Shown: positions 1 through 9,857 of the stretch, piece after piece
How the letters are laid out: every line of letters starts with the position of its first letter
Numbering within the stretch: position 1 is the stretch's first letter
DNA from: Platanthera guangdongensis
Lineage: Eukaryota > Streptophyta > Magnoliopsida > Asparagales > Orchidaceae
Direction: 5' to 3'
Assembly: GCA_039583875.1 (NCBI GenBank)
Contig: CM077150.1
Span: forward strand, 49,552,261 to 49,616,260
DNA: 64,000 bases
Made by a program: the position numbers and the translations under genes
The notes under the pieces: model-generated
Seen by the model: the letters and a program-made list of their open reading frames with translations, nothing else
Told to the model about the DNA's origin: nothing
The model's database searches: none

Positions 1-437
1 TTTGAAATTAATTTTTCTATTAACATTTGCTACCTCATGCTTCTACCATTCGTCCCTGCTGTAATGTTTCCACCTATCTTCATTTCCCATGTCGACCAAT
101 GTGAAGGTGTCGAGAATAATGCCCTTGGAGATTGGGTTGCACACTTCACAAAGTTCTCTGTTGGGATCAGATCTATGAGCAGATGGGCCTTCGCCAAACC
201 TTCTATTCTTTCTAGCAGGTTGAGGCACATCTTCAACTGGCTCATTTTTTGGATTAGCAGCAACATCATCTGTTTCATACTGATAAAAGTCCTGAGGAAG
301 ATCTTGAGTTTCTGATCAGTGTTGAGAATAATCATGTGCAGGCTGAACATCAACATGTACCGGTGCTTGCATACTAACTTCAGCAGCTCCTAGTTCTCCA
401 AAAAGATACTTATGAAGCCAACTGAAATTATCATAAC
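1..437 (-). pseudogene. 3' end of a Sirevirus aORF (element X)
   Basis: Read on the minus strand, this stretch encodes the C-terminal part of the additional (envelope-like) ORF that follows pol in Sirevirus-type Copia elements. The recognition is internal: its last ~40 residues, with a motif of the type ISKGIILDTFTLVDMGNEDRW, align with the end of the aORF of Sirevirus S near 27989-28100 (TSKSLILDTLKLVMDFNENRND). A frameshift near 330 separates two reading frames. The fragment stops at 437, where the LTR of the plus-strand Sirevirus B begins, so B probably inserted into this older, oppositely oriented element. The rest of X lies outside the window or is lost. The biochemical function of the aORF is unknown. 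Confidence 0.6.
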
Positions 438-742
438 TATTGGGTATTGTATCCACAATAACTCTGATTTTAAGAAGTGTCCCTTGAACTAAAATGAATT
501 GAGTTTGTATTTGATGTTGTTTTCTAGTTATGTTCTTGCATGATGATATTGCCAAGTACAACTCAATGTCAGGTTACAATGGGTCTTCAAACATAAGACT
601 ATACAATGTAATCCACCATTTTATAGGTCAAGGTGTTGACACACGTGTTATCTCTCTATTGGGGTGTACTTCTATTTCAAGTACATTAGAAGAATCCAAG
701 AAGATCAAGTTGCGACTTTCAGAATAGTAGATTTTCTCTAAG

Positions 743-1290
743 TAAAATTCGTCGAGTATAGTAATGGATACTCGTCGAATTCGTTGAGTATACTCATGAA
801 TACTTATCGAATTCGTCGTGCATGCTTATTGCAACTCGTTGAATTCGTCGTATTTACTTGGGGAATAATCTTCGAATTCCTGGAAATCAGTTAAGTAAAA
901 GTCGTCGAGTATCATCGTGTATACACATCGAATTCGTCGAGTATACTATCTGATACTCGTCAAATTCGTCAAATATACATATCGATACACAACGAATTCG
1001 TCTAGCCATCTCGACTTTACTTCTCTGGATTTCTGTAAGTGATATTCGTTGAATAATACTTGGTATGGCTTTGAATGCGTCAAGTCAGCTAGCTGATACT
1101 CGTCGGATTCGTCGAATATACTATCTGATACTCGTTGAATTAATCGAGTATCTTTTCTGCCAAGTGTTGTTATATGATTGATCTGGTTGAAATCTTCTAA
1201 GTAAATTTTGTCGAGTTTCTAAGTGGTTCGACGAGTATACCCGTAGATATTAGACGATACTCGACGAATTATACTTAGGGTTTTTCTTCT
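743..1290 (+). repeat. TCGTCGA motif array in the B LTR
   Basis: Short units of the type ATTCGTCGAGTATAC recur many times at irregular spacing, often as paired units (ACTCGTCGAATTCGTCGAG). The core TCGTCGA is self-similar to its reverse complement. The array lies upstream of the probable TATA box at 1396, the expected place for U3 regulatory repeats. It occupies the same relative position as the CTCGAG array of Sirevirus S. Confidence 0.85.
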
Positions 1291-1395
1291 TCTGTTTTCA
1301 AATTTTTGGCTCGGGCTGTCCAGATCGCCATGTATAGTGAATTTCGAATCTCTCGATTAGGGAGGATATTTCTAGCTGTTATAGAAGGAGGTTTT

Positions 1396-1405
1396 CTATA
1401 TATAT
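1396..1405 (+). promoter_or_regulatory. Probable LTR TATA box (B)
   Basis: CTATATATATG lies just downstream of the TCGTCGA array and about 740 bp before the LTR end. Position and sequence fit a Pol II core promoter; the start site is not determined. Confidence 0.5.
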
Positions 1406-2148
1406 GTAAGGTAGATTTCATTCAACCCTAATCGTGCTTACTTGTCAAAATCGAGAAATCTCATGAACGAAACTATTACCGTCGGCTCACGATCGATCTA
1501 CTCTACCCGCTCGACTGATGACTTCTTGTCGCACGATTCATTCTTCCTCAAGCAAATCGACTAGATCATTGATCTCTGAAGATTCTGATTCTAATCAGAT
1601 CTAGTCGATCTGTACATTCAGATCAAGTTTTCAAAGTCTTTAGTTTTCTCTTGTTCTTCAAGACGTTCAAGATCAACTTTTTAGAGGAACGAGGGATCGA
1701 AGATTTCAGATCTATTGAAGATTATTGTTAATCTTTTTTTTCTGTAAAATTTTTACTATTGTAGGATGTTTTCTCTCCGAGTTGTAGATCCTTATTTTAG
1801 GATCGAGTTTATATCTTTGTTTGTGGATCGAGTTGTATGAGAGGTTGTTCTCCGAGTTGTAGCTGAGTTTGTTCTCCGAGTGGTAGGAGCGTTGTCTTCG
1901 AGTTATAGGAGTTGGGGCTCCGATGATTAAGATTGTTTGCAATCTGAGATAAAGGTGAAGTAGCCGAATCTAGCCCTTCGTGGTAGATAGGCGATGTGGG
2001 ACAATGGATGTACCCAACACGGGGAACTACTATAAATCTCTATGTTTCCGTGTGTTTATTTTTCAGTAATTTTTATTCCACAAAAAGATGTAGAACTCAT
2101 TTATTCACCCTCCTCTAGGTGATCTTGGTTGACATTAGATACTTTCAA

Positions 2149-2161
2149 TTGGTATCAGAGG
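2149..2161 (+). promoter_or_regulatory. Primer-binding site of B (tRNA-iMet)
   Basis: TTGGTATCAGAGG follows the LTR end ACTTTCA after one base. It is complementary to the 3' end of initiator tRNA-Met, the usual primer of plant Copia elements. Confidence 0.85.
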
Positions 2162-2239
2162 AGGAGGTTATTTGATATAAAGTTAACACCTTGAACAAGA
2201 TCTCCTATCTAGTTGTCAATAGATACTGCTCAGTTGCAA

Positions 2240-2661
2240 TGGACAGAAGCAAGGATATGTCTTCGATGAAGTTGTCGGTGTGCACTGAGGAGAACTTCCC
2301 ATGTGGAAGGAAAGAGTCAGATTCTACATCGATGCTACTGATCCACGCATATTTCAGATTGTTGAAGAAGGACCTCACATTCCTACACAACCCTCTGCTC
2401 TGAATCATACGGTTATGACTCCAAAGAAGATGATGGATTTGACCAAGGATGAAATTACTCTAGTCTCCTTAGAAAAAAAGGCAAAGAATATCATAACCAG
2501 TGCAGTGGACGACTCAATGCTACAAAACTTATTCCACTGCAAATCTGCCAAGGAGATGTGGGCTTGTCTCGTAGTTCTCATGAAAGGAACTGAAGAAGTT
2601 ATAGACGATCGTAGATCTCTGCTAAATCAAGAATATGAGGCATTCAAGAAAGGTGTTAATG
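2240..2661 (+). pseudogene. gag: Gag of Sirevirus B, 5' part
   Basis: This is the N-terminal half of a Sirevirus gag. It starts at a probable ATG (2240), shifts frame near 2300, and then reads WKERVRFYIDATDPRI, VEEGPHIP and SAVDDSMLQNLFHCKSAKEMW. These correspond to the gag of Sirevirus S at 37510-37842. The reading frame is broken at 2666 by the LTR of Tekay T1 and resumes at 12164. Gag forms the virus-like particle in this family. The initial frameshift means no functional product. Confidence 0.75.
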
Positions 2662-2666
2662 TTACT

Positions 2667-4967
2667 TGTAACACCCCCTATCCGTCGCATAGCATATAGC
2701 AGTAGGTCCGGCCGGGGCCCGACGCCATATACCACAGACAGACCGGGTGGTTACGTATGGAAACCATCCAACCAATCTCAACGTCCTACACAGAGCATTC
2801 TAGCGGAAGCAGTTTATAAGTTGCAAAACAAGAACCCAGCACAAGCATGAATGTCCACTAACATGATAATAGGAATGTTATTACAAAATACTCAAAAGTC
2901 GGCCTTAAGGCCTTACAAAATGTTTCACTTGTCTTTTACATGATTTACAAACCTCGGCTCGCAGGCCGGCCATACATGAATAAAACATAAAACATTTCCA
3001 CTTGGGCCTTCGAGGGCCAGCTTCGCAAAAAGGGCTTTAGCCCGCTATTGACCGCTTGGTCCAGCTGCACCTGCAAGCAAACAAACCACCGCACGGTGGC
3101 AAACAAGGCAACGGTCAGCAATGCTGACCAAATTATAACGATCCCGCCCCCAATTCGGGGCGGCGATGCTCCTTTCCTGCATTTCATTAGCATAAGCGAG
3201 CAATTAAAACCATAGCCATTTCATCACAGGCGTGGGCTCGCACGGCCACACGCCCCGTGCACTCAGGGCACATTCTCGGTGAACCGGTCGATGTCACGTC
3301 AATTAAAGCCATTAACATTCCGGACTCACCACCGCCACTTAGACGGCCATTCCTATGAGCAATTCGTCTTCATGGTATTGGTCACGTCAATTTAAGCCAT
3401 CGACCACCGAAGACTCACATCTATGCCAACGGCGAGTACCATGTAACTTTAGGTCTCTCTAACCCGAACGACATAAAGCGGGTACGGCTCCATCTAACCC
3501 GTGCTCACATCGCAACGGCAATTTAAGCCATCTGCGCGGGTCAAACTTTCACCGATTCCCATTCTACCACAAATCACATAACCCCGTTATGTTCAAGTTG
3601 GCTCTCAGGCCACCAAGTTGGCAAGACCTCGTGTCCGCCCAGTTTTCCGGGTGCACCTTTGGGTTAGTCCCCAAGGCTCCCTGCTGCAATCTACCGCGTA
3701 GAAAACCCGAAAAACACCCAATAGCACGGAGTCTTCTCCGGCCTTATGCAATGCAACATCACCGATCCGAACTACATGTCCGGGTAGGCTTCAACCAAAA
3801 TGCCTATGTCCGTTCTCGCATACGGACGCTAAACAACGGGGACTTTACATATCTACCCGAAGGAACGCCTCCAACTCTCCGCAAACTCGCGAGAGCGGGC
3901 TTCCTATGCAAAGAAAGAGAGCGACTCATGCTCAAGTTGAGGATCGTTACCCTTGCGGTCCTCTTTAGCGCCATCGAAAAGTAATCAGATGGAAATCACC
4001 GCACTTGCGTTGCCTCCGTGGATCCGGAGTCGGCTTGCGATTCGGAGCTCCGAAGCTCCTCCAATGGCGGATCTAGCTCCTCTTCTTCTTGCCTTAGCTC
4101 TTCTTTCTCCAAGGGTTTGGAGAGAGAACAAGTGGCAAAAGTGAGGGTTTTCTAAGTCAAAACCCGGGTATATCCCTTCAGGAACAACCCCCAGCCGTTG
4201 GATCTTCAGTCAAAGAAATGAACGGCTTCGATTCGGGACTGAAATGCCCAATCTGGACCGAACACGGCCTGGTACACGCCCGTGTCCAGGGCCGTGTGCC
4301 TCATTCGCCGTCAAAATCGAATCACCTGGAACCTCACACGGGTATCGAACACGCCCGTGTTCGAGCTGACACGCCCGTGTTCAACCTGACACGGCCGTGT
4401 ATCTGGCCGTGTACCCCATGATTTTCTCCCGTTTTCAACCCGAGCACTGCACGGGTTCTAGGACACGCCCGTGTCCTTGCCCGTGTCACCTTGACACGCC
4501 TGGGCTCCAGGCCGTGTACAAGGTCTCGGCACTTCGCGGCTAAGTGTCGACACGGGTCGACACGCCCTGCGACACGCCCGTGTCGCAGGCCGTGTGCCAT
4601 GTCTCGACACACTGTCGACACCAAAGTGTCGACTTCGCGGGACGAGTGTCGACACGGGTTGACACGCCCTGCGACACGCCCGTGTCGCAGGCCGTGTGCC
4701 GTGTCTCGACACAACGTCGAAGCACTTTGTCGACTTCACGGCTAAGTGTCGACACGGGTCGACACGCCCTGCGACACGCCCGTGTCGCAGGCCGTGTGCC
4801 CAGTCTCGACACAATGTCGAGACCAAAGTGTCGACTTCACGCCTTAGTGTCGACACAGGCTTGACACGCCCTGGGACACGCCCGTGTCCCAGGCCGTGTG
4901 CCTGCAGCCAGAACTCAAACTGGCCCAAATTATTCCCCTCTGCTCCTTTGAGTTTCGGGGCGTTACA
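2667..4967 (-). repeat. 3' LTR of T1 (left copy)
   Basis: 2301 bp bounded by TG...CA. It is nearly identical to 9858-12158. The plus-strand right half (4240-4910) is packed with palindromes around ACACGCCCGTGT and includes a tandem block (4542-4910). Chance reading frames in it, such as 3589-3984, occur identically in the second LTR. Confidence 0.95.
4542..4910. repeat. ~101-bp tandem repeat, four units, in the T1 LTR
   Basis: Units start at about 4542, 4644, 4744 and 4845, each opening with AGTGTCGACAC. Each unit contains a long hairpin: 11-base arms around a CC loop, of the form CCTGCGACACG/CGTGTCGCAGG. The fourth unit has GGG/CCC in place of GCG/CGC, so both arms changed together. The same block is at 11733-12101 in the other LTR. 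The T2 LTRs lack this amplification. Confidence 0.85.
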
Positions 4968-4986
4968 ACTCTACCCCTCTTAAAAG
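4968..4986 (-). promoter_or_regulatory. Polypurine tract of T1
   Basis: On the minus strand, TTTTAAGAGGGGTAGAGT ends directly at the LTR start TGTAACG. This is the expected plus-strand priming site. Confidence 0.7.
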
Positions 4987-5002
4987 AATTTCGCCCACGA
5001 AA

Positions 5003-8000
5003 TTACATAAAGGGAAAAACATGTACAAAACTTAAATTTGTACCTGAGCGGAACAACTCCGGATATTCGTCAAGCATCGTCTGCTCTCGCTCCCAAGAGA
5101 GCTCCTCACGACCGCAATTGTCCCACCGGACTTTGACCATCCTGATCTCTTTATTGCGTAGCCGCTTGACCTCCGAGTCCTCAATCCGCACGGGCTTGAC
5201 TTTTGTCGTTAGCCCACTATCCACCGGCACTTGATTGGCCGCGATCACTTGCGTAGGCTCTTGCACCGCCTTCCGAAGCACCGAAATATGGAATACATCA
5301 TGTAATCCACTTAGCTCCACTGAAAGCTTCAGCCGATAGGCCGCTTCTCCTACTCGCTCCAGAACCTCGAACGGTCCAAGGTACCTCGGGCTTAGCTTTT
5401 TCAATCGCCGCACCCGCGAGACACCCTTGAACGGCTTGATCTTCAAGTATACATAATCGCCCACAGCGAACTCCACGTTCCTGTGCTTGGCATTATAGTA
5501 CTTTGCTTGTCGGTCCTGAGCGATAAGCAACCTCTCCCGAATGGTTCTCACCAACAAAGTAGCATCCTCCACTTCCGATCGCTTATACAACTTCGACTCG
5601 CCCGTTTCTAACCAAGACAACGGCGTGCGACATCGTCTACCATAAAGGGCCTCGAAAGGCGCCATCTGAATACTTGCTTGGTAGCTATTGTTGTATGCGA
5701 ACTCCACCAAATAAAGGTGGTCCTCCCATTGCTTTCCAAAGTCCAAGACACACATGCGAAGCATGTCTTCCATGGTTCTATTGACCCTCTCGGTCTGCCC
5801 ATCCGTTTGCGGATGGAAGGCTGTGCTAAACTTCAGCTTTGTTCCCAACATTTGCTGCACCAGCCTCCAATCATTGGACGTGAACCGCCCATCTCGGTCA
5901 CTCACGATGCTGCGGGGCACACCATGAAGCCGCACTATGTTATCCACATAAAGCTTTGCCAGCTTCTCCACCGGATCATCCTTCCTATGCGGAATAAAAT
6001 GCGACACCTTTGTTAATCGATCGACCACCACCCAAATGGCGTCGTTCCCCTTCTGCGACCTTGGCAAACCATGCACAAAGTCCATAGAGATGTCGTCGAA
6101 TTTCCACTCCGGAATAGGCAAGGACTTAAGAAATCCTCCCGGCTTTTGGCACTCCGCCTTTACCAAGGCGCAAGTTTGGCACTTCGCTACATATAGCGCC
6201 ACATCCTTTTTCAAGCCCGGCCACCAAAATAGCTTCTTAACATCACGGTACATCTTCGTGCTCCCCGGGTGAATCGAGTACTTGGTATGGTGCGCCTCGT
6301 ACAACAACTCCACCCGTAAACTGCCCACACTTGGGACGCACAAACGACCGTCTTTCCACAGCAATCCGTCCTCCACAACGAATTGGGAATTTGACCCATC
6401 CAGAGCCTCTATCATGAACTGCTTCATATGAGCATCCATATCCAAAGCCTGCCGAATCCGATCAGCCAGGTCATATTGGACTTCAGTCCAATTCAGCACT
6501 GCTTCAGCACTAGATTGTCTATCCACACAAACAATCTCCAACGCCTCCAGCTCCTGCACCAACCGCTCATCATGCACTGATAGCCAATTCGCTTGAGCTG
6601 GGGCTCGGCGACTCAACGCGTCCGCAACCGCATTCCCTTTGCCAGGCACGTAGTGGATCTTGAAAGTATAGTCCCCCAGGAACTCCATCCACCTACGCTG
6701 CCGCATATTCAGATCTTTCTGATCAATCAGGTACTTTAGACTCTTGTGATCGGTGTAGATATCAATCTTCACACCGTACAAATAGTGTCTCCACAGCTTC
6801 AAGGCAAAAATCACGGCCGCCAACTCCAAGTCGTGGACCGGATAATTCCTCTCGTGCACTTTTAGCTGTCTCGAGCCATAAGCTATCACGCTGCCGTGCT
6901 GCAATAGCACGCAACCCAAACCGCTGCCCGAAGCATCGCTATATATCTCATAGCCTTCGGTTCCAACCGGCGAACTCAGCACAGGCGCCGTGGTCAACCG
7001 ACACTTTAACTCCTCAAAAGCTCGCGCGCACTCCGGCGTCCAAACGAACTTATGATCCTTCCTCGTCAAAGTAGTGAGAGGTAACGCTATCCGCGAGAAG
7101 TTCTCTACGAAGCGCCTATAATAGCCGGCAAGCCCCAAAAAGCTCCGGACTTCTGCTACCGTAGCAAGCTCAGGCCACTCCCGTATCGCAACAATCTTCG
7201 CCGGATCCACAGCAATACCCTCTCCACTCACTATATGCCCGAGGAACGCCACTGAGGATAGCCAAAACTCGCACTTCGAGAACTTGGCATACAACTGATT
7301 TCTCCTGAGTGTCTCCAACACCAAATGGAGATGCTTGAAGTGATCCTCCTCACTTTGCGAGTACACCAAAATATCGTCGATGAAGACGATCACGAAATGG
7401 TCCAAGTACTCCCTGAACGTTCTGTTCATCAAATCCATGAACACTGACGGCGCATTAGTCAGCCCAAACGGCATGACCGTAAACTCATAATGCCCGTATC
7501 TCGTACTAAACGCTGTCTTCGGGATATCACTCTCCCTTATCCGCAGCTGATAGTACCCAGACTTGAGATCTAACTTCGAGTACACCGTCGACCCGACTAA
7601 CTGATCAAAGAGATCATCAATCCGGGGGATCGGGTACTTGTTCTTCTCAGTCAGCTTGTTTAGCTCCCGATAATCAATACACAACCTCAAGCTTCCGTCC
7701 TTCTTCTTAACAAAGAGGACCGGTGCGCTCCAAGGCGAAGAACTCGGGCGCACATACCCTTGCTCCAACAACTCTTGTAGTTGAACTTTCAGCTCTGCCA
7801 TTTCCTTAGGCGCTAGCCGATACGGAGATCGTGACACAGGCTTTGCACCTGGCACTAGCTCGATAGTAAAATCTATCTCCCGTTGTGGCGGGGCTCCAGG
7901 AAGATCTGCGGGGAACACATCAGGGTATTCCGATACCACTGAAATACAATCCATCGCGGGCTTCGGCTTTGCAACCTCCACTAGTGTAAAGAACAGTTCT

Positions 8001-8449
8001 GCTCCGGCACGAACCGCCTTCACCACCTGAAGAGCAGACATCAACGTCTTGCTCGACCCCTTTAAGCCCGTAAAAGTCGTCTCACGACTTGCTCCCAGCT
8101 TTACTTCCTTGCTACCGCAATCTATATGGGCCTGCTGCTCCGAGAGCCAGTCCATTCCAAATATGACGTCGAACTCCACCAACGGAAGTAAGGACGCCCG
8201 CAGGTCAAACTCCTGCTCTCCAATACGAGTCTTAACCTCGCAGATTCTATCCGCTCGCATCGAACACCCATTTGGCAACAACACATCCAACTTATCCTTC
8301 GCCATCGAAGAAGGGACTCCGATGCGTAATATAAATCCTTCGGACAAGAAGGAGTGTGAAGCTCCCGTATCAAAGAGTGCTCGTGCCGGATTTTCACAAA
8401 TCAACACAAATCCTAAACAAGTAGTGGTAAGGTAACATGTGCATAACAA
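5003..8449 (-). CDS. pol: Pol polyprotein of Tekay element T1 (PR-RT-RH-IN-chromodomain)
   Basis: An 1148-codon open frame. Aspartic protease: DTGAS at residues 27-31. Reverse transcriptase: about 205-400, with IDYRELN (258-264) and the catalytic FIDD (356-359). RNase H: D503, E542, D567 and D610. Integrase: zinc site H721/H727/C757/C760, then D790, D851 and E887 (a DD35E triad). A chromodomain-like segment (about 1087-1125, with VKVRWDN and ELSWEREQ) ends the protein, as in the chromovirus Tekay/Del lineage, where it can direct integration to heterochromatin. The apparent ATG at 8449 is probably not the real start: the frame is more likely joined to gag by removal of a 76-nt segment (8413-8488), so residues 1-12 would be intron-encoded. 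All catalytic residues are present, so the element may be active. Confidence 0.95.
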   Translation of the reverse strand: MLCTCYLTTTCLGFVLICENPARALFDTGASHSFLSEGFILRIGVPSSMAKDKLDVLLPNGCSMRADRICEVKTRIGEQEFDLRASLLPLVEFDVIFGMDWLSEQQAHIDCGSKEVKLGASRETTFTGLKGSSKTLMSALQVVKAVRAGAELFFTLVEVAKPKPAMDCISVVSEYPDVFPADLPGAPPQREIDFTIELVPGAKPVSRSPYRLAPKEMAELKVQLQELLEQGYVRPSSSPWSAPVLFVKKKDGSLRLCIDYRELNKLTEKNKYPIPRIDDLFDQLVGSTVYSKLDLKSGYYQLRIRESDIPKTAFSTRYGHYEFTVMPFGLTNAPSVFMDLMNRTFREYLDHFVIVFIDDILVYSQSEEDHFKHLHLVLETLRRNQLYAKFSKCEFWLSSVAFLGHIVSGEGIAVDPAKIVAIREWPELATVAEVRSFLGLAGYYRRFVENFSRIALPLTTLTRKDHKFVWTPECARAFEELKCRLTTAPVLSSPVGTEGYEIYSDASGSGLGCVLLQHGSVIAYGSRQLKVHERNYPVHDLELAAVIFALKLWRHYLYGVKIDIYTDHKSLKYLIDQKDLNMRQRRWMEFLGDYTFKIHYVPGKGNAVADALSRRAPAQANWLSVHDERLVQELEALEIVCVDRQSSAEAVLNWTEVQYDLADRIRQALDMDAHMKQFMIEALDGSNSQFVVEDGLLWKDGRLCVPSVGSLRVELLYEAHHTKYSIHPGSTKMYRDVKKLFWWPGLKKDVALYVAKCQTCALVKAECQKPGGFLKSLPIPEWKFDDISMDFVHGLPRSQKGNDAIWVVVDRLTKVSHFIPHRKDDPVEKLAKLYVDNIVRLHGVPRSIVSDRDGRFTSNDWRLVQQMLGTKLKFSTAFHPQTDGQTERVNRTMEDMLRMCVLDFGKQWEDHLYLVEFAYNNSYQASIQMAPFEALYGRRCRTPLSWLETGESKLYKRSEVEDATLLVRTIRERLLIAQDRQAKYYNAKHRNVEFAVGDYVYLKIKPFKGVSRVRRLKKLSPRYLGPFEVLERVGEAAYRLKLSVELSGLHDVFHISVLRKAVQEPTQVIAANQVPVDSGLTTKVKPVRIEDSEVKRLRNKEIRMVKVRWDNCGREELSWEREQTMLDEYPELFRSGTNLSFVHVFPFM

Positions 8450-8488
8450 GCATATAAAGGAATTGACTTGCTATAAATTAAACCGTAC
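8413..8488 (-). other. Putative spliceosomal intron at the gag/pol junction of T1
   Basis: On the minus strand, gag runs to ...ACAG, then GTACGG... to ...TTGTTTAG, then GATTTGTG. The segment is 76 nt, AT-rich, begins GT and ends AG after a pyrimidine-rich stretch. Gag alone stops within it (TAA at 8478-8480). Joining 8489 to 8412 places a glycine codon across the junction and continues in the protease frame 13 codons before DTGAS. Copy T2 has a segment of the same length at the same place. Inference only: no transcript evidence. A frameshift or internal start is the alternative. Confidence 0.6.
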
Positions 8489-9632
8489 CTGTCACCACGT
8501 CAGCTTGTTTAATGGCCTCCCGTTGGCCAAGATTGTAAACCCTTGGTTGGGCCGGAGCATAATGGGATGCGGTCGATTCCACCGCCTTGCCCTTCTCTTC
8601 ATAAGTAGCTCCAGGCCTCCTTTCGGACTTAGGACGTCCGCTCCAACAATCACGGGCAAAGTGCCCCGTCTTTCCACACGTAAAGCACGCACCCGGGGTC
8701 CGACCCGTAGTCGCCCCAGAAGCGCCAGAAGGAGCTGGACCCGAAGTCCTATGCTTCTTGAAAGTCCTCCGATAGCCTGACTTTGAAGTAGTCGGCACTC
8801 TGAACTCAGATTTCTTTTCACCCAAGCTTTTCTTCGCTTGTACACTCTTCATGTCCTTCTCCAAGGACCGGGCAGTATTGACCAAGGTTAAGAAACCCTG
8901 CGTCATTGGCCCCGACAGTAACAATCTCAGCTCATCCCTCAAGCCTTCATAAAAACGATTAGTCTTGCGCTCCTCATCCATGATGGTGGAGCTAGCATAA
9001 CGACTCAACCGCGTAAACTCGTGGAGATATTCATCCACGTTCCTCTCACCCTGCACCAACTTCAGGAATTCATTCTCCATTGAAATCCTCTGAGTAGAAG
9101 GGAGGTATCTTGCTAAGAACAATTCCGAGAACTCTTCCATCGGAACGTCTATCAGTTGTCTACCTCGCAGATGATGCAGCTCCAAACCTTCCCACCACAT
9201 CCTTGCTTCACCGTCCAGCAGGAACGTAGCAATGGTGGTCATCTGCCACTCCTCCGTCTCCGTCGCTGTCATGACTCTCTTCACCCTAGAGAGCCAGTCT
9301 TCAGCTTGAGATGGGGTTCCCAACCCCGAGAATAACGGAGGGTTAAAGCTCATTACATGCTTCAACTGCCTCTCAGTCGCCCTCCTTGGCACTATTGGTT
9401 CTACAACCACTTGCTCCATCCTCCTCGGCTCCGCCTCTTGCAGAGGTACTTGCTCCATCACAGGAGCGGGCTGCTGCGCTTGCCTCCCAGGCTGCGCATT
9501 GATCACGGCCAACACCGCTTCAGCCACCAATCTTATATTTTCAGCCGACAAAGGTGTTGCGGGAGCAACTTCCGGTGCACTACTTGCCTCAGAAACTCGG
9601 CGTTCTGACGGCCCAATGCCACTTCGAGTCAC
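8478..9632 (-). CDS. gag: Gag of Tekay element T1
   Basis: 384 codons from an ATG 225 bp inside the 5' LTR. The core contains DWLSRVKRVM, TIATFLLDGEARMWWEGL and FYEGLRDELRLLL, typical of the Ty3 retrotransposon gag domain (about residues 100-260). A CCHC zinc knuckle, CFTCGKTGHFARDC, lies near residues 315-330. The product should assemble particles and bind the element RNA. The C-terminus ends in ...VVTGTV and a stop inside the putative intron; the same ending is kept in T2. If the intron is spliced, gag continues into pol. Confidence 0.93.
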   Translation of the reverse strand: MTRSGIGPSERRVSEASSAPEVAPATPLSAENIRLVAEAVLAVINAQPGRQAQQPAPVMEQVPLQEAEPRRMEQVVVEPIVPRRATERQLKHVMSFNPPLFSGLGTPSQAEDWLSRVKRVMTATETEEWQMTTIATFLLDGEARMWWEGLELHHLRGRQLIDVPMEEFSELFLARYLPSTQRISMENEFLKLVQGERNVDEYLHEFTRLSRYASSTIMDEERKTNRFYEGLRDELRLLLSGPMTQGFLTLVNTARSLEKDMKSVQAKKSLGEKKSEFRVPTTSKSGYRRTFKKHRTSGPAPSGASGATTGRTPGACFTCGKTGHFARDCWSGRPKSERRPGATYEEKGKAVESTASHYAPAQPRVYNLGQREAIKQADVVTGTV

Positions 9633-9843
9633 CTATAGTGGTACAAAACACCGTTAAGCGACCAAATAAATTGCAAACAGCAATTATAGGAACACGCAGG
9701 TTCCTCAAACACGAGTATTTTCATTCCTAAGTGGACATTCATGGGTTCTTTTTACGGTTATCACGATGACGCACACAATGTGCTCACCACCCCTTAAAAA
9801 GAATTCGCCCACGAATTCAATTCAAGCCCAACCAAAACCAGTA

Positions 9844-9857
9844 GTCTGATACCAAAT
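9844..9857 (-). promoter_or_regulatory. Primer-binding site of T1
   Basis: On the minus strand, ATTTGGTATCAGACTAC begins directly after the 5' LTR. It matches the tRNA-iMet complement TGGTATCAGA. Confidence 0.8.

Larger units (their letters stand above)
438..2147 (+). repeat. 5' LTR of Sirevirus B
   Basis: The left part (438-730) aligns with the start of the Sirevirus S LTR read on its own strand, including GGGTATTGTATCC and a block encoding similar chance peptides. The right end, CTCTAGGTGAT...ACTTTCA, matches the S LTR end and is followed at once by a primer-binding site. The interior holds a motif array (743-1290), a TATA box (about 1396) and a U5 part with CTCCGAG repeats (1770-1920). 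Length is about 1.7 kb against about 1.9 kb in S. Confidence 0.8.

Noticed and set aside
4334..4928. Overlapping frames of 84-156 codons on both strands in the T1 LTR
   Set aside because: They arise from the GACACGCCCGTGTC palindromes and are repeated identically at 11525-12119. No coding signal beyond the repeat.
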